Source: Leifsonia shinshuensis (lineage in GTDB: Bacteria; Actinomycetota; Actinomycetes; Actinomycetales; Microbacteriaceae). From it: a DNA stretch of 64,000 bases. The notes below the pieces were generated by a model that saw only the letters and a program-made list of their open reading frames with translations, did not search any database and was not told the origin of the DNA. The translations under genes and the position numbers were made by a program. The DNA is taken from assembly GCF_014217625.1 (NCBI RefSeq), contig NZ_CP043641.1, forward strand, positions 4,340,001 to 4,404,000, given 5' to 3'. This document shows positions 25,337-33,418 of the stretch, one piece after another (the first letter of the stretch is position 1; each line of letters opens with the position of its first letter).

Positions 25337-25414
25337 GTCGAGCGCCGCTCCTAGGCGATCCCTGCGGCGACGAGCGAGGGGGTGAGGAATGTCGGCACCG
25401 CACGGGGCCTGGGG

Positions 25415-25789
25415 TCAGGTGTGCGAGTCGTTCGGAGGAAGATCATCGAAGACGGGTGGCACCACGCCTCTTGCGGCGCGGGATGCAATGATTCCTCCGA
25501 CGATTACGCCGAGCAGCAGGATTGTCGTGCTTGCGGTTTGCCCTACGCCGCGGGCGCTCTCGGGCAGCACGATACTGATGAGGCTTCCGGCCACCGCGCC
25601 GCTGGCGCCGATCCAGACGGGGACACGGGCGGCGGCGTGACCTCGCTGCCAAGCCTCGTCGGAGGACATCACAGATGAAACTCGAAGGCCGATCAGGCTG
25701 TTTATGCCTAGGCGCCCGCGTGCTGCTGCTTCGATCGAAACGATAGCGGCAAGGGAGCTCGCGATGACAATCAGACTCACAAATATCAT
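25415..25789 (-). CDS. sdpI: SdpI-family immunity-like membrane protein
   Basis: A 124-residue protein (ATG 25789; GTG 25792 is an alternative) with three hydrophobic helices at about 1-19, 53-74 and 85-106. The loop LGINSLIGLRVSSVMSSDEA, followed by WQRGH, is the SdpI/YfhL signature (N..IGIR...S.E.W...H). In Bacillus, SdpI protects the producer from the SDP toxin and also works with a repressor. Here it is divergent from sdpC, and no SdpR homologue was found. Immunity function is inferred from family and position. It is shorter than Bacillus SdpI, having only the C-terminal type domain. Confidence 0.8.
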   Translation of the reverse strand: MIFVSLIVIASSLAAIVSIEAAARGRLGINSLIGLRVSSVMSSDEAWQRGHAAARVPVWIGASGAVAGSLISIVLPESARGVGQTASTTILLLGVIVGGIIASRAARGVVPPVFDDLPPNDSHT

Positions 25790-25926
25790 CACACAACCCT
25801 ACACTTCTACATTGAGAATGTCAGTAGTGATACGTTGAAGCATCGACGGTCTCCGCGCTGTCGTGGGCTAGTCCCGCGCGGAAGGCGAGGTGGCCGCTCG
25901 TCTTCGCAACAACGAAAGAAACACAC

Positions 25927-26538
25927 ATGAATAAGTATATAAAATTTGCCATCATCAGTGCATCGGCCTTTGCCCTGGTGGTCGCTGGGACCACCTCCGC
26001 GAACGCGAGCGAGCCCACTGCGGCGAGCCGACCGGCGGAGGTAAGCGAAACGTCGTATTCGGGTCGGGACGTGATTGGGCTTCTTGCCTTCGGCGCTGGG
26101 CCGATTGTGGATGCTCATCCCGAGCTTGAGCTTTACGCACCAACAAGCGATGAGGTGTCGGACTCGACGATCGACGAGGTGTACGAGCTCTATGTGAAGG
26201 TGGAGCCGGAATTCGATTCCATCGTGACAGAGCCACTGCAGTCGGGCGATCCGAGGCAGGCGGAGGCAGCACTCGCTTCGTTTGCTGATGTATCACTCGA
26301 CGTGGCGGACGAACTGGGAATCGAGGTTCCTCAGGAGGTCCGGATCGCGCCGATGGCTGCTGTCCTCTTCGTCGTGGTTGTTGCTGCCGTCGCGGGCGCG
26401 GTGGTCGGCACCGTGCTCGGTGCCGTGAACATTCGGTACGCGGTCAACACCGTCGAGTGGTGGGGTGCTGGCACGGGCGCCAGCGTGATCACTGATCAGA
26501 AGCGCGCAGCCGGGTTCGCAAAGGCTCTGGGGAAGTAA
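25927..26538 (+). CDS. sdpC: SdpC-family secreted toxin precursor
   Basis: A 203-residue protein, the same length as I recall for Bacillus SdpC. A Sec signal peptide (1-27, ending TSANA) is followed by TSYSGRDVIGLLAFGAGPIV (42-61), matching the SdpC F/YSG.D...GL.FG.G motif. A soluble pro-region and a hydrophobic segment at about 142-168 follow, then an Ala/Lys-rich tail. In Bacillus the mature 42-residue pore-forming toxin is cut from this C-terminal hydrophobic region. There are no cysteines at all, so the disulfide of the Bacillus toxin is missing. It is the first gene of the sdpCAB run and ends 1 bp before sdpA. Confidence 0.85.
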   Translation: MNKYIKFAIISASAFALVVAGTTSANASEPTAASRPAEVSETSYSGRDVIGLLAFGAGPIVDAHPELELYAPTSDEVSDSTIDEVYELYVKVEPEFDSIVTEPLQSGDPRQAEAALASFADVSLDVADELGIEVPQEVRIAPMAAVLFVVVVAAVAGAVVGTVLGAVNIRYAVNTVEWWGAGTGASVITDQKRAAGFAKALGK

Positions 26539-26539
26539 C

Positions 26540-27130
26540 TTGGGGCTCCCTCGAGTAGCTGATTCCGAGGGTGCTAAGAGTTTGGACAGGGCGCTCTGGT
26601 CGTTTGCCGGCGCCCTGTCCGCACTTTTGGTTTGGATCGGTACCAGCGTCTTTTTTACACTCCCTGACAATGTCTTGAGCAGTCCGGACCCCAGGTACAG
26701 GGCAGTACGTGCTGCTTTCGCAACGGTTTCGCCGCAGGCATGGGGCTTCTTCACGAATCCGCCTCAGTCTGAAGAGCTGGGGATATATCGATCACCGTCA
26801 CTTGAGTCTTTGCTGCAAACGCCCCAAAACCGAATCGAGAACTTGTTCGGGCTTAGCCGTGCTCAGCGGGCCCAAGGTCCCGAAATCTCCATCCTCGCTG
26901 ACGAAGCGAAGTCCTGGCAGAACTGTGGGTTGAAGCAGACTCGGAGCGAGTGCCTGCGCGCCGCTTCGGAATTGAAACCTCAGCACGTCGACGTGCAGAT
27001 CCGCCACAGAACAGTGTGTGGTTCGGTCGTGATTGCGAAAGAAAAGTACACACCGTTCGAGTATCGAGAGTTTGCCCTGCCAGATCACACGATCGATTCA
27101 TACGCAAGATTGGATGTTCGTTGTCACTGA
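26540..27130 (+). CDS. sdpA: SdpA-family toxin maturation protein
   Basis: A 196-residue protein from TTG 26540, supported by GGGGAAG 5-6 bp upstream and a 1-bp gap after sdpC. One membrane helix (about 18-40) is followed by an extracytoplasmic domain with PQAWGFFTNPP (65-75) and NLFGLSRAQRAQGPE (101-115). These match the WGFFT and FG.SR..R.QGPE motifs of SdpA. Cysteines at 129, 138, 160 and 195 could form disulfides. In Bacillus, SdpA and SdpB are needed to turn SdpC into active toxin. It is visibly lower in GC than chromosomal neighbours. Confidence 0.85.
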   Translation: MGLPRVADSEGAKSLDRALWSFAGALSALLVWIGTSVFFTLPDNVLSSPDPRYRAVRAAFATVSPQAWGFFTNPPQSEELGIYRSPSLESLLQTPQNRIENLFGLSRAQRAQGPEISILADEAKSWQNCGLKQTRSECLRAASELKPQHVDVQIRHRTVCGSVVIAKEKYTPFEYREFALPDHTIDSYARLDVRCH

Positions 27131-28062
27131 GTGCAGCCCACCGAGATCGTCGCCGACTGCGACATGCGCTCGAAACCTTTGACATCCGCCGCGTGACCTT
27201 TAGCGTGTTTCGCGCTGGGTTCGCCCTGGCGCAGATACTGTATCTCGCGTTCACGCCATACGACGCGTTGATGCAAACAGTGCTGGGAACGGGGAGCACT
27301 CCCGATTGCGATGGACTTCGAGGGATCTCAGCACTGTGCGTAGGAGGAGACGCCGTCCCCGACGGAACAAGGATCATAGTAATCAGCGCCCTTCTCTTGC
27401 TCGTTGTGGTGGGGTTCTTGCCTAGAGTCATGTCTGTGGTTCATGCATGGATCGCGGTTTCACTTTCCATTGGAATTGCTCTTCCCGATGGGGGTGACTC
27501 CCTTGCGGCCATCGCCACAATAATCCTGGTTTTCGTTGCGTTTTCGGACAACCGCTTGTGGGCTTGGGCGCGCCGCACAGAGCCGCTTGGCCCTACCGCC
27601 CGGGGGGTGGGATTCGCCGGCGTGGTAGCCCTTCGCCTGCAGGTCGCAATTGTCTATCTGAACAGCGCGTTCGCGAAATTCGGCGTCGAGGACTGGGCCA
27701 ACGGATCGGCCGAATACTACGTGTCACGAAGTTACATGTTCGGAGCCTCGGGCCTCATCGGCGACGCGTTGCATAGTGTCACATCGAATCCGCTCTTGCT
27801 TGCGGCTATCACGTGGGGCGTGCTTCTGTGTGAAATCGCCATCGGAATCTGCATTCTTCTTGGAACCACTGGGAGGAGAGTTGCTTTTGTCCTCGCCCTG
27901 CTACTGCACGCAGGCATCATTCTGACTATTGGCCTTTGGAGTTTCGGGATGATCATGATCTCGTTCGTGGGCATCGCTGCAATGCCAACTTCTCGGCGGG
28001 ACAAATTCTTCAATGCTCCATCATGGGTCGGCCCCGGTAGGCAGCGGATCGGGGCGATGTGA
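27121..28062 (+). CDS. sdpB: SdpB-family (HTTM-domain) membrane maturation protein
   Basis: About 313 residues if begun at TTG 27121, which overlaps the sdpA end by 10 nt; GTG 27193 is an alternative. There are roughly seven membrane helices, the first from SVFRAGFALAQILYLAF. LRLQVAIVYLNSAFAKFGVE, then DWANGSAEYY, is the HTTM/gamma-carboxylase-like signature seen in SdpB (helix ending Y.NS...K.....W..G.A). Bacillus SdpB is a similar-sized inner-membrane partner required for toxin maturation. Its stop overlaps the start of the lipoprotein gene (GTGA), tying all four genes into one unit. Confidence 0.82.
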   Translation: MSLSAAHRDRRRLRHALETFDIRRVTFSVFRAGFALAQILYLAFTPYDALMQTVLGTGSTPDCDGLRGISALCVGGDAVPDGTRIIVISALLLLVVVGFLPRVMSVVHAWIAVSLSIGIALPDGGDSLAAIATIILVFVAFSDNRLWAWARRTEPLGPTARGVGFAGVVALRLQVAIVYLNSAFAKFGVEDWANGSAEYYVSRSYMFGASGLIGDALHSVTSNPLLLAAITWGVLLCEIAIGICILLGTTGRRVAFVLALLLHAGIILTIGLWSFGMIMISFVGIAAMPTSRRDKFFNAPSWVGPGRQRIGAM

Positions 28063-29456
28063 AGTCCAAACGCGCGACGAGAAGGCCGGCCGTTCGCGCG
28101 ATTGCAACCTTGACGCAGCTGACGATGCTGGCGTGGTCGCTGGTGGGCTGCGCCGTGCCGTCCGACATTGCGACTGGCACGTCGTCCCCGTCGAACCTTT
28201 CCCGGACAGAGACGCGCCTCCATTGGATTGTCGACAAACTCAACTCGACGGAACAACTGCGCGGTGAGGACCTCGCACCGGAACTCGACACGGCAAGCTT
28301 CTCACCGGAGGATGCTGAGCGACTTCTTACGTATCTGAACTCGGTGATACGCCCGCAGGGTCCCTTTGTCGTCGTCCGCTTCCAGCGGCTCCCTGGGGGC
28401 GACGACGGCCTGGTTGCGTTGCTTCGGAGTCGATGGGGAATCCTCACTGACCTCACCTTTACCTCCTCGACTGATGGGAAGGTGGCTTCGTGGTTCTTCG
28501 CGGCCTCAGAATCAATCCCACCTCCCGCCACTTCGTTTGAGGAGATCAAACGCCGGCTGAAAGAGATCTCCCCGGAGACAAGTCTCCTCGTTCAGCGTTC
28601 TCGGTCCGGAAGGCAATTGACGGACGTCGGGCTGCACTCTGCCGAAGTCAAGCCCATGTCTTCAATCTTCAAGCTCTACGTCCTTGGAGCGGTCGCAGCT
28701 CAGGTTGGCGACGGCACGCTCAGCTGGAAGGACCAGGTCGTGGTCAGCGACGACAAGAAGAGCCCCGGAACCGGAACCCTCCGGGACACCCCCGCCGGAA
28801 CACATATCTCCGTTCACGACGCGGCGAAAGCAATGATCGGAACCAGTGACAACACCGCGGCCAACATCCTTATGGATCTGGTCGGAGAGAAGGCACTCAC
28901 GCGCGCCGTCGAGGACCTCGGGCACCACGACCCGAAACTGCTCAGTCCGTTCCTATCTCCGCATGACATGTTCGGGCTTACCGCCGGGAGGAACACGGAC
29001 GTGGCGGCAAGTTGGGCTACTTCAGACCAGGAGACAAAACGAGCCATCATCGCGTCGCTGGGTGAGGAGCACGTCGAACCGAGCGCCATGGCCAGCGACC
29101 GCGCTTTCTGGACTCAAGGTCTCGATTGGTTCGCCAGTGTCGAGGACATCTCCCAAGCATTTCGCAAGCTGCGATTGATGGTCTCGAAGGATCCCAAACT
29201 CGGCGAAGTCCTCGAATCTACGATCAATGGTCCGGCCATTGATCAGCTTGCGTTTCTGTCTTCCAAATCTGGTTCCGCGCCGGGGGTCCAGTCAACAGCT
29301 TTGATGGCGGAGCTGAAAGACGGAACTGTTGTTACCGCGGTGGCGCAAGTCGTTCTCCGGGATGGTGTAGAGATGCTGGATTTACGACGAGATGAAATTT
29401 CGAGCCTGGTTGCCGATGCGCTACGTATCGCCTCACGGCGGACCAGCGGCGGTTAG
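28059..29456 (+). CDS. Class A beta-lactamase-fold serine hydrolase lipoprotein
   Basis: A 465-residue lipoprotein (lipobox LVGC, Cys31) starting at GTG 28059 inside the sdpB stop. The N-terminal region (about 50-150) is an NTF2-like domain. The C-terminal serine-hydrolase domain has the motifs Ser202-x-x-Lys205 (SSIFKLY), Ser-Asp-Asn 263-265 (TSDNTAAN) and Lys-Ser-Gly 403-405 (SSKSGSAPG). The layout resembles LpqF/ORF12-type proteins. It could be a hydrolase acting outside the membrane on the toxin precursor, on peptidoglycan or on a beta-lactam. Its coupling to sdpB points to a role in the cassette, but this is inference. Confidence 0.8.
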   Translation: MKSKRATRRPAVRAIATLTQLTMLAWSLVGCAVPSDIATGTSSPSNLSRTETRLHWIVDKLNSTEQLRGEDLAPELDTASFSPEDAERLLTYLNSVIRPQGPFVVVRFQRLPGGDDGLVALLRSRWGILTDLTFTSSTDGKVASWFFAASESIPPPATSFEEIKRRLKEISPETSLLVQRSRSGRQLTDVGLHSAEVKPMSSIFKLYVLGAVAAQVGDGTLSWKDQVVVSDDKKSPGTGTLRDTPAGTHISVHDAAKAMIGTSDNTAANILMDLVGEKALTRAVEDLGHHDPKLLSPFLSPHDMFGLTAGRNTDVAASWATSDQETKRAIIASLGEEHVEPSAMASDRAFWTQGLDWFASVEDISQAFRKLRLMVSKDPKLGEVLESTINGPAIDQLAFLSSKSGSAPGVQSTALMAELKDGTVVTAVAQVVLRDGVEMLDLRRDEISSLVADALRIASRRTSGG

Positions 29457-29467
29457 CCGCTCAATCC

Positions 29468-29489
29468 CCACCTGCCGGTCTAGCCGCCC
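29468..29489. repeat. Right 22-bp direct repeat bounding the sdp island
   Basis: Exact copy of 25315-25336. It contains the minus-strand stop (CTA, 29480-29482) and final Gly-Gly codons of hrpA, so here it is functional hrpA sequence. The flanking bases differ from the left copy on both sides. Confidence 0.9.
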
Positions 29490-32400
29490 AGCACCTTCCG
29501 GATCCGCTGGATCGACACCGTCTCCGCCGTCCCAAGCGACTGCGCGAACAGCGACACCCGGAACTCCTCCAGCATCCAGCGCGCGTGCACCAGGTTCTCC
29601 GGCGCGTGCGGCGCGGGCGGGATGCGCCCGCCCGCCTCCGTGTAGAGCGCCGTCGCCGTCTCCACCTGCGTCTGCCACGCGCGGTCGCGGCCCGGATTCG
29701 TCGGCAGCGCCTGCATGCGCTGCGTGATCCCGTTGAGGTAGCGAGGCAGGTGCGCGAGCTGAGTCAGCCCCGTCGCGGACACGAAGCCGGAGTAGACCAG
29801 GCCGGCGAGCTGCGTCTTCGCGTCGTTCAGGGCCGGGAGGTACGCCAGGGAGGTCGTCCCGCCGATCGCCTTCTCGGCCGCCCGCGCGGAGGTGAGGATG
29901 CGGGTGACGAGTGCCACCGTCTCGAACATCGAGTCCATGACGACGCCGGACACCCGGTCCCGCACCGCCTCGAACTCGGCGCGCATGAAGAGCTGGCCGT
30001 CCGGCTTCATCCGGTACAGCACCGAGTCGATCACCGCGAGCAGGCAGTCGTCGAACAACGCCTTCGTGTTCGGGTACGGGCTCGCGGCCAGCGTCAGCTT
30101 CTCGTTGGCCGTCAGGTGCTGCTGCACGTACGCGACCGGCGACGGGATGCTCGCCAGCAGCAGCCTTCTGACCCCGCCCGGCAGCGCTCGCGCCTGCTCG
30201 GTCGGCGTCGACATCAGCCGGATGCTCACGCTCGACCCGTCGTCCACCAGCGCGGGGTAGGCGCGGATGGTGTTCGTCGTGCCGCCCGGGCCCTTCTGCG
30301 TGGTGTCGAGGTGCCGGGGCAGCTCGTCCAGGTCCCAGGTCGTCAGTCCGGAGCGCTCGATCGCGTCGGGCTGGCGAGCCTCCGCCACGCGGGCGACCGA
30401 GTCGCGCGCCCGCGAGCGCAGCCGCTCCTGCAGCGCCATCAGGTCCTTGCCGCTGGCGAGCGGACGGCCGCGCTCGCCGATCACCTGGAACGTCGGCCGC
30501 AGGTGCGCGGGCAGCCGCTCCAGGTCGAAGTCCGCACCCGTCACCCGCGAGCCGGTCTGCCGCGAGATGGTGGCGGCGAGCGTGTCGGCGAGGGAGGCCG
30601 CGGGGCGGCGGCCGTCGTGCGCGTCCATCCCGGCCGCACTCGAGAGCTCCCCGAGCAGGCGCTTGGCCCAGTCGGCGGCGGGGACGACCTGGCGGCGGAT
30701 CGCCTTCGGCAGCGACTTGATCATGGCCGTCACGAGATCCTGGCGGAGGCCCGGCACCTGCCAGTCGAAGCCGTCCGGAACGAGCCCCGCGAGCAGCGCC
30801 AGCGGCACCTGCACGGTCACACCGTCGTCCTCCGCGCCCGGCTCGAAGCGGTAGCGGAGGGTGAGCCGCTGGTCGCCCTGCCGCCACACCGGAGGGAAGG
30901 CCTCCTCGTCGATCCCGGCCGCGTCGTCCTCGAGCAGCGCCTCCGGAGTCATCGTCAGCAGGTCGGGGGTCTCGTTCCTGGCCTTCTTCCACCAGCCTTC
31001 GAAGGAGCGCGTCGAGACCACGTCGGCGGGGATGCGCGCGTCGTAGAACTCGAACACGGCCTCGTCGTCGTTGAGGATGTCGCGGCGGCGGGTGCGCTCC
31101 TCCAGCTCGCGCAGTTCCGCCAGCAGCTTGCGGTTGGCGCGGTCGAACGCCTGCCGCGAGTCCCACTCGCCGTCCACGAGCGCGTGCCGGATGAACAGCT
31201 CGCGGGACAGCTCGGCGTCGATCCGCGCGTACTGCACGCGGCGGCGCGGGATGATCGGGACGCCGTACAGCGTGACCCGCTCGTAGGCGACGACCGCGCC
31301 CTGGTTCTTCTCCCAGTGCGGTTCGCTGTACTGCCGCTTGCAGAGGTCGCCCGCGATCGGCTCGGCCCAGGCCGGGTCGACGGCCGCGTTCATCCGTGCG
31401 AACAGCCGGGAGGTCTCCACCAGCTCGGCGGACATGATCGCGTTCGGCTGCTTCTTGGCGAGCGCCGAGCCCGGGAAGATCACGAACCGGGCCTGCCGCG
31501 CGCCCAGGTACTCGGACTGCCGCTGGCCGCGCGCCGATCCCTTGTTTCCGGACTCGCGGATGTCCTTGAGACCCAGGTGCGACAGCAGCCCGGCCAGTAG
31601 CGACCGGTGGATGCCGTCCGGATTCACCGACGGCTCGCCGATGGTCAGCTCCAGCGGCTTGGCGAGCTGGCGCAGCTGCCGGTAGACGTCCTGCCACTCC
31701 CGCACCCGCAGGAAGTTCAGGTACTCGGCCTTGCACAGCCTCCGGAACGCGCTGGAGGACAGCTCGCGCTGCTGCTCCTCCAGGTAGTTCCAGAGGTTGA
31801 GCAGCGTGAGGAAGTCGCTGGTCGGGTCGACGAACCTGGCGTGCTTCTCGTCGGCGCTGCCGCGCTTCTCGACGGGCCGCTCGCGGACGTCCTGGATGGT
31901 GAGGCCGGCGACGATGGCCATGACCTCCCGGGAGGTGTTGTGCCGCTTGGACTCCACGACCATGCGGGCGAAGCGCGGGTCGATCGGGAGGCGGGCGAGC
32001 TGGCGGCCGATCCGGGTCAGCTCGATCCCGCCGGAGCGTGTGGAGGGCCTCGTCGCGCCCAGCTCCGCCAGCAGGTCGAGCCCGTCCTTGATGCCGCGCG
32101 AGTCCGGCGGCGTCAGGAACGGGAACGCCGCGATGTCCCCGAGCCCGAGCGAGATCATCTGCAGGATGACCGCAGCGAGGTTGGTGCGCAGGATCTCCGG
32201 CTCGGTGAACTCCGCCCGCTTCTCGAAGTCCTCCTGCGAGTACAGCCGGATCGCGATGCCGTCGCTGGTGCGCCCCGACCGCCCGGAGCGCTGGTTGGCG
32301 CTCGCCTGCGAGATCGCCTCGATCGGGAGGCGCTGCACCTTGGCGCGCGTGGAGTAGCGGCTGATGCGGGCGGTGCCGGCGTCCACGACGTACTTGATGC

Positions 32401-33343
32401 CCGGCACGGTGAGGCTGGTCTCCGCCACGTTGGTGGCGAGCACGACCCGCCGCCGGACGCCGGGCATGGTGGACGGCTGGAAGACGCGGTGCTGCTCGGC
32501 CGACGACAGCCGGCCGTACAGCGGCAGCACCTCGGTGCCCGGGAGGTTGCGGCCGCGGATCGCGTCGGCGGCGTCGCGGATCTCGTTCTCGCCGGAGAGA
32601 AAGACCAGCACGTCGCCCGACGCCTCGCGGGCCAGTTCGTCCAGCGCATCGTTGATGCCCTGCAGGTAGTCGCGGTCGGCGGCCGGCACGGGATCCGGGT
32701 CGTCCTCGTCGGCCTCCAGCGCCTCCGCGACCAGCGGCCGGTAGCGCAGCTCGACCGGATAGGTGCGACCGGAGACCTCCACGATCGGCGCGGGTGTGCC
32801 GTCGGCCGCGGCGAAATGCGCGGCGAAGCTCTCCGGGTCGATGGTGGCGGAGGTGATGATCACCTTGAGGTCGGGCCGTTTCGGCAGCAGCTCGCGCAGG
32901 TAGCCGAGCAGGAAGTCGATGTTGAGGCTGCGTTCGTGCGCCTCGTCGATGATGATCGTGTCGTAGGCGCGCAGCAGCCGGTCGCGGTGGATCTCGTTGA
33001 GCAGGATCCCGTCGGTCATCAGCTTGACGCGGGTCGCCGCCGAGACGCGATCCGTGAAGCGGACCTGGTAGCCGACCAGGTCGCCGACGCTCTGGCCGAG
33101 CTCTTCCGCGATCCGCTCCGCGATGGTGCGCGCGGCGAGCCGGCGCGGCTGGGTGTGGCCGATGCTCTCCCGCCCGAGTTCGAGGCAGATCTTGGGGAGC
33201 TGCGTGGTCTTGCCCGAGCCGGTCTCGCCGGCCACGATCACGACCTGGTTGTCGCGGATGGCGCGCGCGATGTCGTCCCGCTTCTGGCTGACGGGCAGCT
33301 CGGGCGGGAAGACGATGCGGGGGAGGGTGACCGGTGCGGACAT
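29480..33343 (-). CDS. hrpA: ATP-dependent RNA helicase HrpA (DEAH box)
   Basis: A 1287-residue DEAH-box helicase. Walker A is GETGSGKTTQ (39-48), DEAH is at 133-136, SAT (motif III) is in ITSATIDPESF, and motif VI is QRSGRSGRTSDG. Winged-helix and OB-fold regions follow, then the long HrpA C-terminal domain. It remodels RNA or ribosomes in the cytoplasm; E. coli HrpA is linked to stalled ribosome rescue. The stop lies in the right 22-bp island repeat. It is a standalone minus-strand gene with a normal length for the family. Confidence 0.95.
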   Translation of the reverse strand: MSAPVTLPRIVFPPELPVSQKRDDIARAIRDNQVVIVAGETGSGKTTQLPKICLELGRESIGHTQPRRLAARTIAERIAEELGQSVGDLVGYQVRFTDRVSAATRVKLMTDGILLNEIHRDRLLRAYDTIIIDEAHERSLNIDFLLGYLRELLPKRPDLKVIITSATIDPESFAAHFAAADGTPAPIVEVSGRTYPVELRYRPLVAEALEADEDDPDPVPAADRDYLQGINDALDELAREASGDVLVFLSGENEIRDAADAIRGRNLPGTEVLPLYGRLSSAEQHRVFQPSTMPGVRRRVVLATNVAETSLTVPGIKYVVDAGTARISRYSTRAKVQRLPIEAISQASANQRSGRSGRTSDGIAIRLYSQEDFEKRAEFTEPEILRTNLAAVILQMISLGLGDIAAFPFLTPPDSRGIKDGLDLLAELGATRPSTRSGGIELTRIGRQLARLPIDPRFARMVVESKRHNTSREVMAIVAGLTIQDVRERPVEKRGSADEKHARFVDPTSDFLTLLNLWNYLEEQQRELSSSAFRRLCKAEYLNFLRVREWQDVYRQLRQLAKPLELTIGEPSVNPDGIHRSLLAGLLSHLGLKDIRESGNKGSARGQRQSEYLGARQARFVIFPGSALAKKQPNAIMSAELVETSRLFARMNAAVDPAWAEPIAGDLCKRQYSEPHWEKNQGAVVAYERVTLYGVPIIPRRRVQYARIDAELSRELFIRHALVDGEWDSRQAFDRANRKLLAELRELEERTRRRDILNDDEAVFEFYDARIPADVVSTRSFEGWWKKARNETPDLLTMTPEALLEDDAAGIDEEAFPPVWRQGDQRLTLRYRFEPGAEDDGVTVQVPLALLAGLVPDGFDWQVPGLRQDLVTAMIKSLPKAIRRQVVPAADWAKRLLGELSSAAGMDAHDGRRPAASLADTLAATISRQTGSRVTGADFDLERLPAHLRPTFQVIGERGRPLASGKDLMALQERLRSRARDSVARVAEARQPDAIERSGLTTWDLDELPRHLDTTQKGPGGTTNTIRAYPALVDDGSSVSIRLMSTPTEQARALPGGVRRLLLASIPSPVAYVQQHLTANEKLTLAASPYPNTKALFDDCLLAVIDSVLYRMKPDGQLFMRAEFEAVRDRVSGVVMDSMFETVALVTRILTSARAAEKAIGGTTSLAYLPALNDAKTQLAGLVYSGFVSATGLTQLAHLPRYLNGITQRMQALPTNPGRDRAWQTQVETATALYTEAGGRIPPAPHAPENLVHARWMLEEFRVSLFAQSLGTAETVSIQRIRKVLGG

Positions 33344-33397
33344 GAGCCCTCCAGTCTATCCGTTTCGCTGGATTCAAAGCTCTTGTACATGCAGACT

Positions 33398-33414
33398 ACT
33401 TTGTGCTACAAAGT
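33398..33414. promoter_or_regulatory. Palindromic operator over the -10 of the membrane protein/winged-helix pair
   Basis: ACTTTGT-GCT-ACAAAGT has perfect 7-base arms. TTGTAC (33383-33388) and TACAAA (33407-33412) form a promoter with an 18-bp spacer, and the palindrome covers the -10. The ATG at 33419 is only 6 bp past the -10, so the transcript is probably leaderless. The regulator encoded second in the operon is the likely binder. Confidence 0.7.
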
Positions 33415-33418
33415 GACC

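Larger units (their letters stand above)
25337..29467. mobile_element. Putative acquired island carrying the sdp-like toxin cassette
   Basis: The interval between the two 22-bp repeats (4153-bp repeat-to-repeat period) has visibly lower GC, more A/T-ending codons and AT-rich gaps than both flanks. It holds five accessory genes (sdpI-like, sdpC, sdpA, sdpB, beta-lactamase-fold lipoprotein) and no integrase or transposase. The flanking genes are intact. The mechanism is unknown: the repeat is longer than most target duplications and could be a recombination or attachment site. Confidence 0.65.

Noticed and set aside
25337..29467. A conventional integrative element or IS
   Set aside because: No integrase, transposase, terminal inverted repeats or adjacent tRNA was found. 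The only mobility evidence is the flanking 22-bp direct repeat and the base composition.
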